A program made the translations under genes and the position numbers. Shown piece by piece: positions 1 through 6,022 of a stretch of DNA of 7,571 bases. Every line of letters begins with the position of its first letter. Position 1 is the first letter of the stretch. The notes under the pieces are model-generated. The model did not search any database and had not been told where the DNA came from. It saw only the letters and a program-made list of their open reading frames with translations. Source of the DNA: Omnitrophica WOR_2 bacterium GWA2_47_8 (GTDB lineage Bacteria > Omnitrophota > Gorgyraeia > Zapsychrales > GWA2-47-8); NCBI GenBank assembly GCA_001805375.1, contig MHFY01000064.1:6564-14134 (forward strand), in the 5' to 3' direction.

Positions 1-307
1 GAAAAAAGAGGAGGTCTTGAACGCGATCGAATCCGCCATATTGAATTTAATAACAGAGATACGCCTTTCGCTGGATTATTTTACGACAGAGTATAATTTT
101 TATATTACAAAGATCTTATTGACCGGCGGGAGTTCTCTCTTAAACGGGATAGAGGACCTTTTTGCAAAGAATCTGGATATTAAGGTCGAGCGTTGGCAGC
201 CGATCAACGCCTTTCAACTGTCCGGTTCGGTTGACGCAAAAGCTACAGAGCAGAATTTTTCTCGGTTGACCGTCGCCTTAGGGCTCGGCCTGACCGCAGC
301 CAATTAA
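1..307 (+). CDS. pilM: PilM, C-terminal part (type IV pilus assembly ATPase-like protein), 5' end outside window
   Basis: The frame is open from the left edge (first full codon at base 2) to TAA at 305-307, giving about 101 residues, so this is only the C-terminal third of a protein usually near 350 residues. Visible hallmarks are a helix with EIRLSLDYF, then KILLTGGSSLLNGI, the glycine-rich nucleotide-binding turn of the actin-like (FtsA/HSP70 fold) PilM family, and an end with ALGLGL. In the family PilM is cytoplasmic, binds ATP, and docks on the N-terminal INLVP-type peptide of PilN at the inner membrane; the next gene encodes exactly that peptide. A TTG at 17 could be read as a start, but the coding frame clearly continues upstream of it, so I treat the gene as truncated by the window. 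Family assignment is firm; the T4P versus T2SS (GspL-like) distinction rests on the neighbours. Confidence 0.9.
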   Translation, partial: KKEEVLNAIESAILNLITEIRLSLDYFTTEYNFYITKILLTGGSSLLNGIEDLFAKNLDIKVERWQPINAFQLSGSVDAKATEQNFSRLTVALGLGLTAAN

Positions 308-313
308 TATTTT

Positions 314-904
314 ATGATCGAAATAAATTTAGTCCCTAGAAATCTACGGAAAAGAAAAACTTCGACAGGGAATATCGCGGCCTCCAAGCTGAACATCCCT
401 AAGGAAGCGCTGGTCGGTCTTTGCGGCGGCCTTTTTGTGCTTTTGGTCGCGGTTGTTATTGTCCTGCAGTTGCTGATATTTATCAAATACGCGCAGCATA
501 AAAAGTTGAAAACGCAATGGGATGAGATACTGCCGAGTAAGACCGCCACCGATGCCGTGGTCAGCAAATTGCGTTCGCTGCGGCTTAAATCTAAATCTGT
601 AGAAAATATTTTGGTCAAAAAGGAGATCTCTTGGGCAAAGAAATTAAATGAGATCAGCGACAATCTTCCTCGGGGGGTTTGGCTTCGCCGCATCGTTTTT
701 GATCAAAATGCTTTCTTGATCGAAGGTAGCGCCGTGTCCAAGGGGCAGAATGAAATGATCAATGTTCATCAGTTTGCGGCTAACCTTAAGGCCAAAGAAG
801 GTTTTTTGGAGAATTTAACGGATTTTGAATTAGGGGCTATCCAAGGTCGAAAGATAAAAACCATAGATGTTGCTGATTTTACGATCAAAGCAAAGGTGAA
901 ATGA
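314..904 (+). CDS. pilN: PilN-like inner-membrane assembly protein
   Basis: A 196-residue protein starting MIEINLVPRN. The INLVP segment (residues 4-8) is the conserved PilN peptide that inserts into PilM. A basic stretch (residues 11-25) precedes one hydrophobic segment at about 33-58, giving a bitopic protein with a short cytoplasmic tail and a periplasmic remainder. The periplasmic part has a helical region (about 60-105), then the family-typical pattern W-x3-L-x2-I-x3-LP-x-GVWL (about 107-124), followed by the ferredoxin-like fold. PilN pairs with PilO to form the periplasmic alignment heterodimer. It begins 6 bases after pilM, and those bases contain no Shine-Dalgarno sequence, so translation may be coupled to pilM. 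It overlaps pilO by 4 bases (ATGA). The alternative T2SS name GspL C-terminal half is less likely because pilM is a separate gene. Confidence 0.88.
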   Translation: MIEINLVPRNLRKRKTSTGNIAASKLNIPKEALVGLCGGLFVLLVAVVIVLQLLIFIKYAQHKKLKTQWDEILPSKTATDAVVSKLRSLRLKSKSVENILVKKEISWAKKLNEISDNLPRGVWLRRIVFDQNAFLIEGSAVSKGQNEMINVHQFAANLKAKEGFLENLTDFELGAIQGRKIKTIDVADFTIKAKVK

Positions 905-1512
905 GATTTTTAGAGGTCTTATTAGATAAATTACCGCCGTTGGAAGATAAAAACCGCAATTTTATTCTGATCGGATTTATGGGTGCCATCCTTTTGGTTT
1001 TTTATTTTGTCGCTATCGGCCCGCAGTTAGGCACATTATCAAAAGTCAATCCGCAGATCAGTCTCATGTCGCAGGATATCATAAAAGCAAAGGAAGATAG
1101 CCAAAAGGTGAGTGAGTATCAGGGCGAAATCGGGAAATTGGAGAATACTATCACGGAGATCAATCAGCGCATCCGCTCCAGGGAAGAGCTTCCGGTTGTC
1201 CTGGAGGGGATCTCTCGCCTAGCGGATGAGCATAACGTGCATGTGAATCAGCTCATGCCCCAGGTGGAAGCGCAGGAAGTGCTTTTGACTAACAGCGAGG
1301 GGAAATTTTTTGGGCTGCCCATCCTTCTGGACGTCAGCAGCGGTTATCATGACCTGGGGAAATTTTTAAATGATATGCAAAAAGAAGGCTTGGGGCTGAC
1401 CATTGAACGCTTGACCATAGCAAATAATGCGGATGATATCGCGCGGCATTCAGTCAAAATGACTTTGCGCACCATTGTTTTTGAAAAATCAGCGGAGGAA
1501 AAGAAGAATTGA
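901..1512 (+). CDS. pilO: PilO-like inner-membrane assembly protein
   Basis: A 203-residue protein with a short cytoplasmic N-terminus, one hydrophobic segment at about 21-40, a charged and probably coiled-coil region at about 50-95 (ending in QRIRSREELP), and a periplasmic alpha/beta domain at about 97-195. This is the layout of PilO, which heterodimerises with PilN and contacts PilP. The segment GLPILLDVSSGYHDLGKFLNDM (split here at residues 138-159) fits the family pattern in which a small hydrophobic strand is followed by a G-x-Y-x2-L-x2-F-L helix. The ATG overlaps the stop of pilN in an ATGA arrangement, and an AGGTGA at 894-899 may serve as ribosome binding site. Sequence identity in this family is low, so the call leans on topology, length and position between pilN and pilP. 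Confidence 0.85.
   Translation: MRFLEVLLDKLPPLEDKNRNFILIGFMGAILLVFYFVAIGPQLGTLSKVNPQISLMSQDIIKAKEDSQKVSEYQGEIGKLENTITEINQRIRSREELPVVLEGISRLADEHNVHVNQLMPQVEAQEVLLTNSEGKFFGLPILLDVSSGYHDLGKFLNDMQKEGLGLTIERLTIANNADDIARHSVKMTLRTIVFEKSAEEKKN
1494..1498 (+). promoter_or_regulatory. Ribosome binding site deciding the TTG start of pilP
   Basis: GGAGG lies 10 bases before a TTG codon at 1509 and sits inside the end of pilO. It supports the TTG, because the codons directly after it encode a good signal peptide and no in-frame ATG is available that would keep it. Confidence 0.6.
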
Positions 1513-1862
1513 GGAAGCAGACCATTGTTACCTTGGGAGTTTTATTTATTTTTTGTTCTATGGCGATTGCTGAAGAACAAAATTTTGTGTATGATGATCA
1601 TGGGAATCGAGATCCGTTCTGGCCGCTCGTGACGTCCAATGGTCTCATTGCCAGTTACGAGACAAACCTGTTGGTTTCCGAATTAATTCTTGAAGGGATC
1701 ATCGTTGGGAAAGACGGCCAGAATTTCGCGGTTATCAACGGGGCTATTGTAAAATCAAAAGACAGATTAGGCGAATATATCATCCAGGAGATCAGTTCGA
1801 CCAAGGTTGTGCTTATTAAAGGCGAAGAGCGATTTGAGTTAAAATTAAAAAAGGAGGAATAA
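1509..1862 (+). CDS. pilP: Short PilP-like periplasmic connector protein
   Basis: A 117-residue protein starting at TTG, overlapping the pilO stop by 4 bases. Residues 1-21 form a signal peptide (basic MRKQ, hydrophobic core, end SMAIA before EE). After it comes GNRDPFWPL (32-40), containing the RDPF motif typical of PilP, and then a compact beta domain (about 57-113) with the repeating pattern L-x-GI..., AVING, a D-x2-G turn and E-x-I, as in the PilP/GspC homology region. In the family this domain bridges the PilN-PilO dimer to the N-domains of the secretin, which is the next gene. Many proteobacterial PilPs are longer lipoproteins (about 170 residues); this one has no clear lipobox and almost no linker, so it is probably a soluble periplasmic protein, or one held by an uncleaved signal. 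T2SS GspC is an alternative, but GspC normally has a membrane anchor and a PDZ domain. Confidence 0.8.
   Translation: MRKQTIVTLGVLFIFCSMAIAEEQNFVYDDHGNRDPFWPLVTSNGLIASYETNLLVSELILEGIIVGKDGQNFAVINGAIVKSKDRLGEYIIQEISSTKVVLIKGEERFELKLKKEE
1851..1857 (+). promoter_or_regulatory. Strong Shine-Dalgarno sequence of the secretin gene
   Basis: AAGGAGG lies within the last codons of pilP, 6 bases before the secretin ATG at 1864. It is the best ribosome binding site in the window and fits the need to make many secretin copies relative to the other subunits. Confidence 0.75.
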
Positions 1863-1863
1863 T

Positions 1864-3294
1864 ATGTTCAAAACAAAGGCCATTATCTGTATATGTATTT
1901 ATGTGGCCGCTACCTGTGTCTATGCTGAAGAGTCCCGAAATAGTATCCAACCAGAGGTTTTGGCACAAGCTACAATAGATGCTTCTGTCCCGGTTGGAGA
2001 AGTGCAGTCCTCAGTTTCAGAAACAGCTCAGACAACACAGGCACCCTCCGATCCTTCTGTCAGCAAAGAAGGCAATGTCAGTTTGGATTTTAGGGATGCG
2101 GATATCCGCAATGTGTTACGGATCCTTTCGTTCAAAAGCGGGGTCAACATCGTCGCCAGTCCTGAGGTCACAGGTTTGGTGACCATACAATTGAACGACG
2201 TCCCTTGGCGCCAGGCGTTGGAAGTTATTTTGGAGACGTATGGATATGGGTATGACCAAAAAGGGAACATTATCACTGTCACGACCATTGAAAATTTAAA
2301 AAAGCGTCGGGAAGACGCCCTGCTTTTGGCAGATCAAAAGCCTTTGATAACAAAGACCTTCGTCTTAAATTACGGTAAGGCCTCGGAGATCATTGAGTCT
2401 ATCGAAAAAATGAAATCCGACCGCGGCAGTATCGATTATGATGAAAGGACCAACACTATGATCATCCGCGATATCGCCGACAACGTTGAGCTCATTGAAG
2501 GCGTTATTGCTCAATTAGACAAAATAACCCCGCAGGTCCTCATTGAAGCAAAGATCATCGAAACGACATTAAGCGATTCCGATAAGTTGGGTATAGATTG
2601 GGTGGCCAAGGCGACTGTTACCGGATCAAAGAGGCCAACGGTGTGGCCGTTTGTAGGAAACAGTTCAACTAGTAATAAATTTCTTCCGGACCCGTTTCCT
2701 GGAACAACAGATAAAACAACGGATTTTACTTATGGGACGATCAATTTTAACCAGCTCTCGGCGACACTGGAATTTTTGAAATCCCTGACGGACACAGAAA
2801 TTTTGTCCAATCCGCGGATCGTCACGCTGGACAATCAAGCCGCAAATATCAATGTGGGGACGCAATATCCGATTCCGACCTACACGTATAATGAAGAACA
2901 GGCCAAGTTGCAGGTTTCCGGCTGGGAATATATGGACATCGGTATTATTTTTACTGTCATTCCCCATGTTAACAGCGCCGGTTTTATTACTTTGGAGATC
3001 GAACCCAAGGTCACCGAGATCTTGGATTTTGTCACGGTTGAAAATACGTCTTTGCCGCGGTTAAGCAATGAATCCGCAAAGACACGGGTCATGATCAAAG
3101 ACGGCGAAACATTAGTCATCGCAGGGTTAGTAAAGGATAAAGTAACGGAGATCGATAAAAGGATCCCCTTTATAGGGGATATTCCGTTGATTGGGCTTTT
3201 ATTTCGGAAAAAAGAGGATACTGTATCGAAAACTGATTTGATCATATTTTTGACACCTCATATCATTACTACCGAAACACCGCCCAACAGTTAA
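1864..3294 (+). CDS. pilQ: Outer-membrane secretin (PilQ/GspD family), compact form
   Basis: A 476-residue channel-forming protein of the outer membrane, through which a pilus or secreted substrate passes. Order of parts: signal peptide 1-21 (ends CVYA, then EE); a Ser/Thr/Gln/Pro-rich linker about 22-70; an STN/N0 domain about 71-145 with VSLDFRDADIRNVLRIL and VPWRQALEVIL; a single N1/KH-like domain about 160-222 with the usual DERTNTMIIRD strand; and the secretin barrel domain about 223-468. In the barrel are QVLIEAKIIETT, ILSNPRIVTLDNQ, GIIFTVIPHV and the signature KRIPFIGDIPLIGLLFR, then the closing LIIFLTPHII. PilQ proteins often carry AMIN domains before N0; none is visible, and GspD proteins usually have N1-N2-N3, so this is a minimal secretin. 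No C-terminal pilotin-binding S domain is evident. Position directly after pilMNOP favours PilQ. Confidence 0.92.
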   Translation: MFKTKAIICICIYVAATCVYAEESRNSIQPEVLAQATIDASVPVGEVQSSVSETAQTTQAPSDPSVSKEGNVSLDFRDADIRNVLRILSFKSGVNIVASPEVTGLVTIQLNDVPWRQALEVILETYGYGYDQKGNIITVTTIENLKKRREDALLLADQKPLITKTFVLNYGKASEIIESIEKMKSDRGSIDYDERTNTMIIRDIADNVELIEGVIAQLDKITPQVLIEAKIIETTLSDSDKLGIDWVAKATVTGSKRPTVWPFVGNSSTSNKFLPDPFPGTTDKTTDFTYGTINFNQLSATLEFLKSLTDTEILSNPRIVTLDNQAANINVGTQYPIPTYTYNEEQAKLQVSGWEYMDIGIIFTVIPHVNSAGFITLEIEPKVTEILDFVTVENTSLPRLSNESAKTRVMIKDGETLVIAGLVKDKVTEIDKRIPFIGDIPLIGLLFRKKEDTVSKTDLIIFLTPHIITTETPPNS

Positions 3295-3315
3295 TACACA
3301 CTTCATTTAATTGTT
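3286..3315 (+). other. Weak AT-rich inverted repeat between the secretin and RNase genes
   Basis: AACAGTTAA (3286-3294, including the secretin stop) can pair with TTAATTGTT (3307-3315) over nine positions with one G-U pair and a 12-base loop. It abuts the AAGGAG ribosome binding site of the next gene. The stem is AT-rich and no U-tract follows, so it is not a convincing terminator; it might be a minor mRNA structure or chance. Confidence 0.2.
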
Positions 3316-3321
3316 AAGGAG
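3316..3321 (+). promoter_or_regulatory. Ribosome binding site of the RNase E/G gene
   Basis: AAGGAG is placed 6 bases before the ATG at 3328, inside the 33-base gap after the secretin. It fixes the start at MAREILVHIK. Confidence 0.7.
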
Positions 3322-3327
3322 ACTTAG

Positions 3328-4665
3328 ATGGCAAGAGAGATCCTCGTCCATATAAAGGCAGGCGAGAAGCGTGTCGTTATTTTAAATAACGGCAAAATCG
3401 ATGATTTTTTTCTGGAAGTGGACAACCAGAAGACTATCCTCGGTAATATTTACAAGGGCCGTGTGGAATCGATTTTACCGTCGATCAACGGTGCTTTCGT
3501 TAACATCGGCCAGGAAAAGAACGGGTTTTTGTATTTAACGGATGCGGTCAATCCTCTGTTTGAAGAAGAATTGTCCGGCCCGCGAAAGTTCTTTAATAAT
3601 TTGTTTGGCGCTAAAAAGGAAGAAAATCCGGAATCCCCCGCTCCTGCTGCTCCTCCCCCGGAGAAAAAGCACAAGGAGCAGCCGCCACCTGCTTTGAAAC
3701 AGGGACAGGAAATTTTGGTCCAGGTCGTCAAAGAACCTTTCGCCAACAAAGGCGCGCGGTTGACCACGCATGTTACGCTGGCCGGCCGGTTTGTGGTCTA
3801 TATGCCTTACGATAAACAATTAGGCATTTCTAAAAAGATCGAGGATCAGGGGGAGCGCCAGCGGTTACGGGATGTTCTGAATGAATTTCGTTTTATCCGG
3901 CAAGGCGGTTTTATTATCCGTACCGTTTCCCAGCAGCAGAAGAAGGACGACCTGATCCGGGACGCGAAATTTTTGGTAAAAATATGGCATGGTATTTTCA
4001 GGACAGGAGAGAAGAAGACGGCACCTGCTTTGGTCTTTAAGGAGTTTGATCTGCTCTGGAAAGTTGTCCGTGATTTTTTAAGGGACGATGTCACCCAATT
4101 CGTCATTGATTCAAATGAAGATTATTTAAAGGTGTGTGACTTTGTCCAAAAGTTGGTCGGGCGGGAGATGCTGCCGAAAATAAAATATTACAAAGATGTC
4201 ATCCCGCTTTTTGATGCCCGCAATATCACCAAAGAACTGGAAAAGATCTATGACACAAGGGTTTACCTTAAATCCGGGGCCTCGATCGTGATCGAGCAGA
4301 CCGAGGGGATGACCGTTGTGGATGTCAACAGCGGTAAATTTAAGGTCAAGGCTTCGCCGGAAGATGCTGCCTTTATGGTCAACCTCGAAGCGGCGCCGGA
4401 GATTGCAAGACAGTTGCGCTTGCGGGATTTAGGTGGTATCATTGTCATTGATTTTATCGACATGGTGAAGGAAGGTCACAAGCGCCGGGTCATCGAAGCC
4501 TTGGAAGAAGGACTTTCTCACGATTATGCCAAAACAGAGGTCAATCGCATTTCCGCGTTGGGCTTAGTAGAAATGACCAGGGCCCGCGCCGGCAAAACCA
4601 TTGAGTCGATTTCCTTCCAGACGTGCCCGTACTGCGACGGCCGCGGAAGGGTCAAGATCAAATAA
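3328..4665 (+). CDS. rng: Ribonuclease G/E family endoribonuclease
   Basis: A 445-residue single-strand-specific endoribonuclease for mRNA turnover and rRNA maturation. An RNase-H-like start (1-37) is interrupted by an S1 RNA-binding domain (about 38-150; GNIYKGRVESILPSINGAFV at 39-58). Then come the 5' sensor/RNase H region and the DNase-I-like catalytic part. Catalytic metal ligands match the E. coli RNase E pair: Asp332 in VDVNSG and Asp375 in IVIDFIDM. The Zn-link cysteines are Cys433 and Cys436 in CPYCDGRG. There are two oddities. The S1 domain carries an insert (about 83-122) that is about 29 residues longer than in E. coli RNase E, with a short amphipathic piece and a Pro/Lys-rich tract. 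The chain also ends five residues after the Zn-link, so the small C-terminal domain of E. coli RNase G and the RNase E scaffold are both missing. Linkage to rplU and obg is common for this family. Confidence 0.93.
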   Translation: MAREILVHIKAGEKRVVILNNGKIDDFFLEVDNQKTILGNIYKGRVESILPSINGAFVNIGQEKNGFLYLTDAVNPLFEEELSGPRKFFNNLFGAKKEENPESPAPAAPPPEKKHKEQPPPALKQGQEILVQVVKEPFANKGARLTTHVTLAGRFVVYMPYDKQLGISKKIEDQGERQRLRDVLNEFRFIRQGGFIIRTVSQQQKKDDLIRDAKFLVKIWHGIFRTGEKKTAPALVFKEFDLLWKVVRDFLRDDVTQFVIDSNEDYLKVCDFVQKLVGREMLPKIKYYKDVIPLFDARNITKELEKIYDTRVYLKSGASIVIEQTEGMTVVDVNSGKFKVKASPEDAAFMVNLEAAPEIARQLRLRDLGGIIVIDFIDMVKEGHKRRVIEALEEGLSHDYAKTEVNRISALGLVEMTRARAGKTIESISFQTCPYCDGRGRVKIK

Positions 4666-4694
4666 ACTTTAAGAAAATTTATTTTCAGAAAGAC

Positions 4695-4699
4695 GGAGG
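4695..4699 (+). promoter_or_regulatory. Ribosome binding site of rplU
   Basis: GGAGG, 5 bases before the ATG at 4705, in the 39-base gap after rng. It agrees with the start MFSIIQIG, which matches the usual N-terminus of L21. Confidence 0.7.
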
Positions 4700-4704
4700 T
4701 TTGT

Positions 4705-5019
4705 ATGTTCAGCATTATTCAGATAGGATCAGAACAATTTAAAGTCACTCAGGGTGACGTTATTTTTACCAACCGCCTTAAATCAGATAAAGACAAGACG
4801 GTCGCGATCGATAAAGTTCTTTATTATGAAAACGGCACAGATGTCCGTATCGGCCAGCCTTTCCTCAAGGACGTGAAGGTCACCGCCAAAGTCGTAGACC
4901 ACGTTCTCGATAAAAAAGTTTTTACCTTTAAATACTCACGCAGAAAAAGTTCTTCCATGCAAAAAGGGCACCGCCAAAAGCTGACTTCTCTAAATATAAC
5001 TAAAATCACAGCCAATTAA
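4705..5019 (+). CDS. rplU: Large-subunit ribosomal protein L21 (bL21)
   Basis: A 104-residue protein of normal L21 length. It shows the beta-barrel start IIQIGSEQFKVTQGDVI, where most L21s have GGKQY, the middle strand VRIGQPFLKDVKVTAKV, and the basic 23S-rRNA-binding end FKYSRRKSS...QKGHRQKLTSLNITKI. L21 binds 23S rRNA domain I and is an early-assembling 50S protein. It has a strong ribosome binding site of its own. Normally rpmA (L27) follows at once, sometimes with a small processing-protease gene between; here obg starts 10 bases after the stop instead. The GSEQ replacement of GGKQ is a mild divergence but the rest is standard. Confidence 0.95.
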   Translation: MFSIIQIGSEQFKVTQGDVIFTNRLKSDKDKTVAIDKVLYYENGTDVRIGQPFLKDVKVTAKVVDHVLDKKVFTFKYSRRKSSSMQKGHRQKLTSLNITKITAN

Positions 5020-5029
5020 GTAATCCCAA

Positions 5030-6022
5030 ATGAGTTTTGTCGATGAAGCAAGGATTTCTGTCAAAGCTGGGCAAGGCGGAAAAGGGTGCGAAAGCTTCTA
5101 TTCGGACATGCGCACCCGGTTCAAGCGCCCTGACGGCGGCGATGGCGGGAAAGGCGGAGATATTATCTTCGTCGGGGACCATAAGATGCATACTCTTTTG
5201 GATTATCGTTTTCGTCAGCATTATGTGGCGGAGCGCGGCACCCACGGCAGCAGCAAACAAAAAAGGGGAAAAGACGGGCAGGATTGCATTCTAAGGGTTC
5301 CCATCGGAACGATCATCCGTGACTATGACACCGGGCTTTTGATCAAAGATATTATTGAAGACGGGCAAACGGTTGTGGTGGCAAGGGGCGGCAAAGGCGG
5401 CCTGGGTAATTATCGAAGAAAGATCACTGTTCCGCCCACCGAGGCTGAAGAGCGGACGATCAAGTTAGAATTAAAGGTCATTGCCGATGTGGGTTTAATT
5501 GGATTTCCAAATGCCGGTAAGTCGACCTTGATCAACGCGGTCTCAAAAGTAAGATCCAAAATTGCCAATTATCCGTTTACGACCAAACAGCCTATTCTAG
5601 GCATTGTGTTCGATGAGGATGACTCTAAATTTGTGATGGCTGATCTGCCCGGGTTGATCGAAGGCGCGCATTTAGGCAAGGGGCTGGGCGACCGGTTTTT
5701 AAAACACGCCGAAAGAACCAAGATCTTGGTCCAAGTGATCGATATGGGGGGCAGTGAAGGCAGAAAACCCCATGACGATTTTGTGAAGATCAATCATGAA
5801 TTGGAGGCCTACAGCGCGGAGTTAAGTCACAAACACAAGTTCGTTGTCGCCAATAAAATGGATCTGCCTGAGGCGGAGAAGAATTTAACGGCCTTTAAGA
5901 AGAAATATAAAGGAAAGATCATTCCCATTTCAGCTTTAGAGAACAAAGGTTTAACGAAACTATTGGAAGAGATCAAAAAACTTTTATGTCGAGAAAATTC
6001 CCCAGACCAGTCAAGCGTTTAG
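5030..6022 (+). CDS. obgE: Obg/CgtA GTPase (50S ribosome assembly)
   Basis: A 330-residue GTPase that binds the 50S subunit and monitors late ribosome assembly and stress state. The start MSFVDEARISVKAG is the conserved Obg N-terminus. The glycine-rich Obg fold spans about 1-152 (GQGGKGC, PDGGDGGKGGD, RGGKGGLGN). The G domain follows with G1 GFPNAGKST (158-166), switch I YPFTT (181-185), G3 DLPGLIEGA (205-213), G4 NKMD (275-278) and G5 ISA (300-302). There is no C-terminal OCT domain. After GN (126-127) the usual long TNQAPR/NRTPR-type loop is reduced: 30 residues separate this GN from ADVG inclusive, against 38 in E. coli ObgE. No Shine-Dalgarno sequence is seen before the ATG, so translation may follow termination of rplU 10 bases upstream. 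The last 12 codons overlap proB. Confidence 0.95.
   Translation: MSFVDEARISVKAGQGGKGCESFYSDMRTRFKRPDGGDGGKGGDIIFVGDHKMHTLLDYRFRQHYVAERGTHGSSKQKRGKDGQDCILRVPIGTIIRDYDTGLLIKDIIEDGQTVVVARGGKGGLGNYRRKITVPPTEAEERTIKLELKVIADVGLIGFPNAGKSTLINAVSKVRSKIANYPFTTKQPILGIVFDEDDSKFVMADLPGLIEGAHLGKGLGDRFLKHAERTKILVQVIDMGGSEGRKPHDDFVKINHELEAYSAELSHKHKFVVANKMDLPEAEKNLTAFKKKYKGKIIPISALENKGLTKLLEEIKKLLCRENSPDQSSV

Noticed and set aside
297..307. CAGCCAATTAA at the end of pilM repeated exactly at the end of rplU (5009-5019)
   Set aside because: Both copies simply encode Ala-Asn-stop at the ends of unrelated proteins; 11 bases with no wider similarity is best explained by chance.
17..307. A separate small gene starting at TTG 17
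   Set aside because: The frame continues upstream to the window edge with PilM-like coding, and the protein matches the C-terminus of PilM, so this is a gene cut by the window rather than a small gene.
3250..3255. Perfect TTGACA, resembling a -35 promoter element before rng
   Set aside because: No TATAAT-like -10 element sits 15-19 bases downstream (the region reads CTACCGAAACAC). The hexamer encodes part of the conserved secretin end IFLTPHII.
4673..4686. Palindrome-like GAAAATTTATTTTC between rng and rplU as a terminator
   Set aside because: Only one G-C pair, a tiny loop and no U-run after it; too weak for an intrinsic terminator.
4666..4704. Frameshifted remainder of the RNase C-terminal domain
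   Set aside because: The gap is only 39 bases and contains the rplU ribosome binding site, which is too short for the roughly 70 missing residues.
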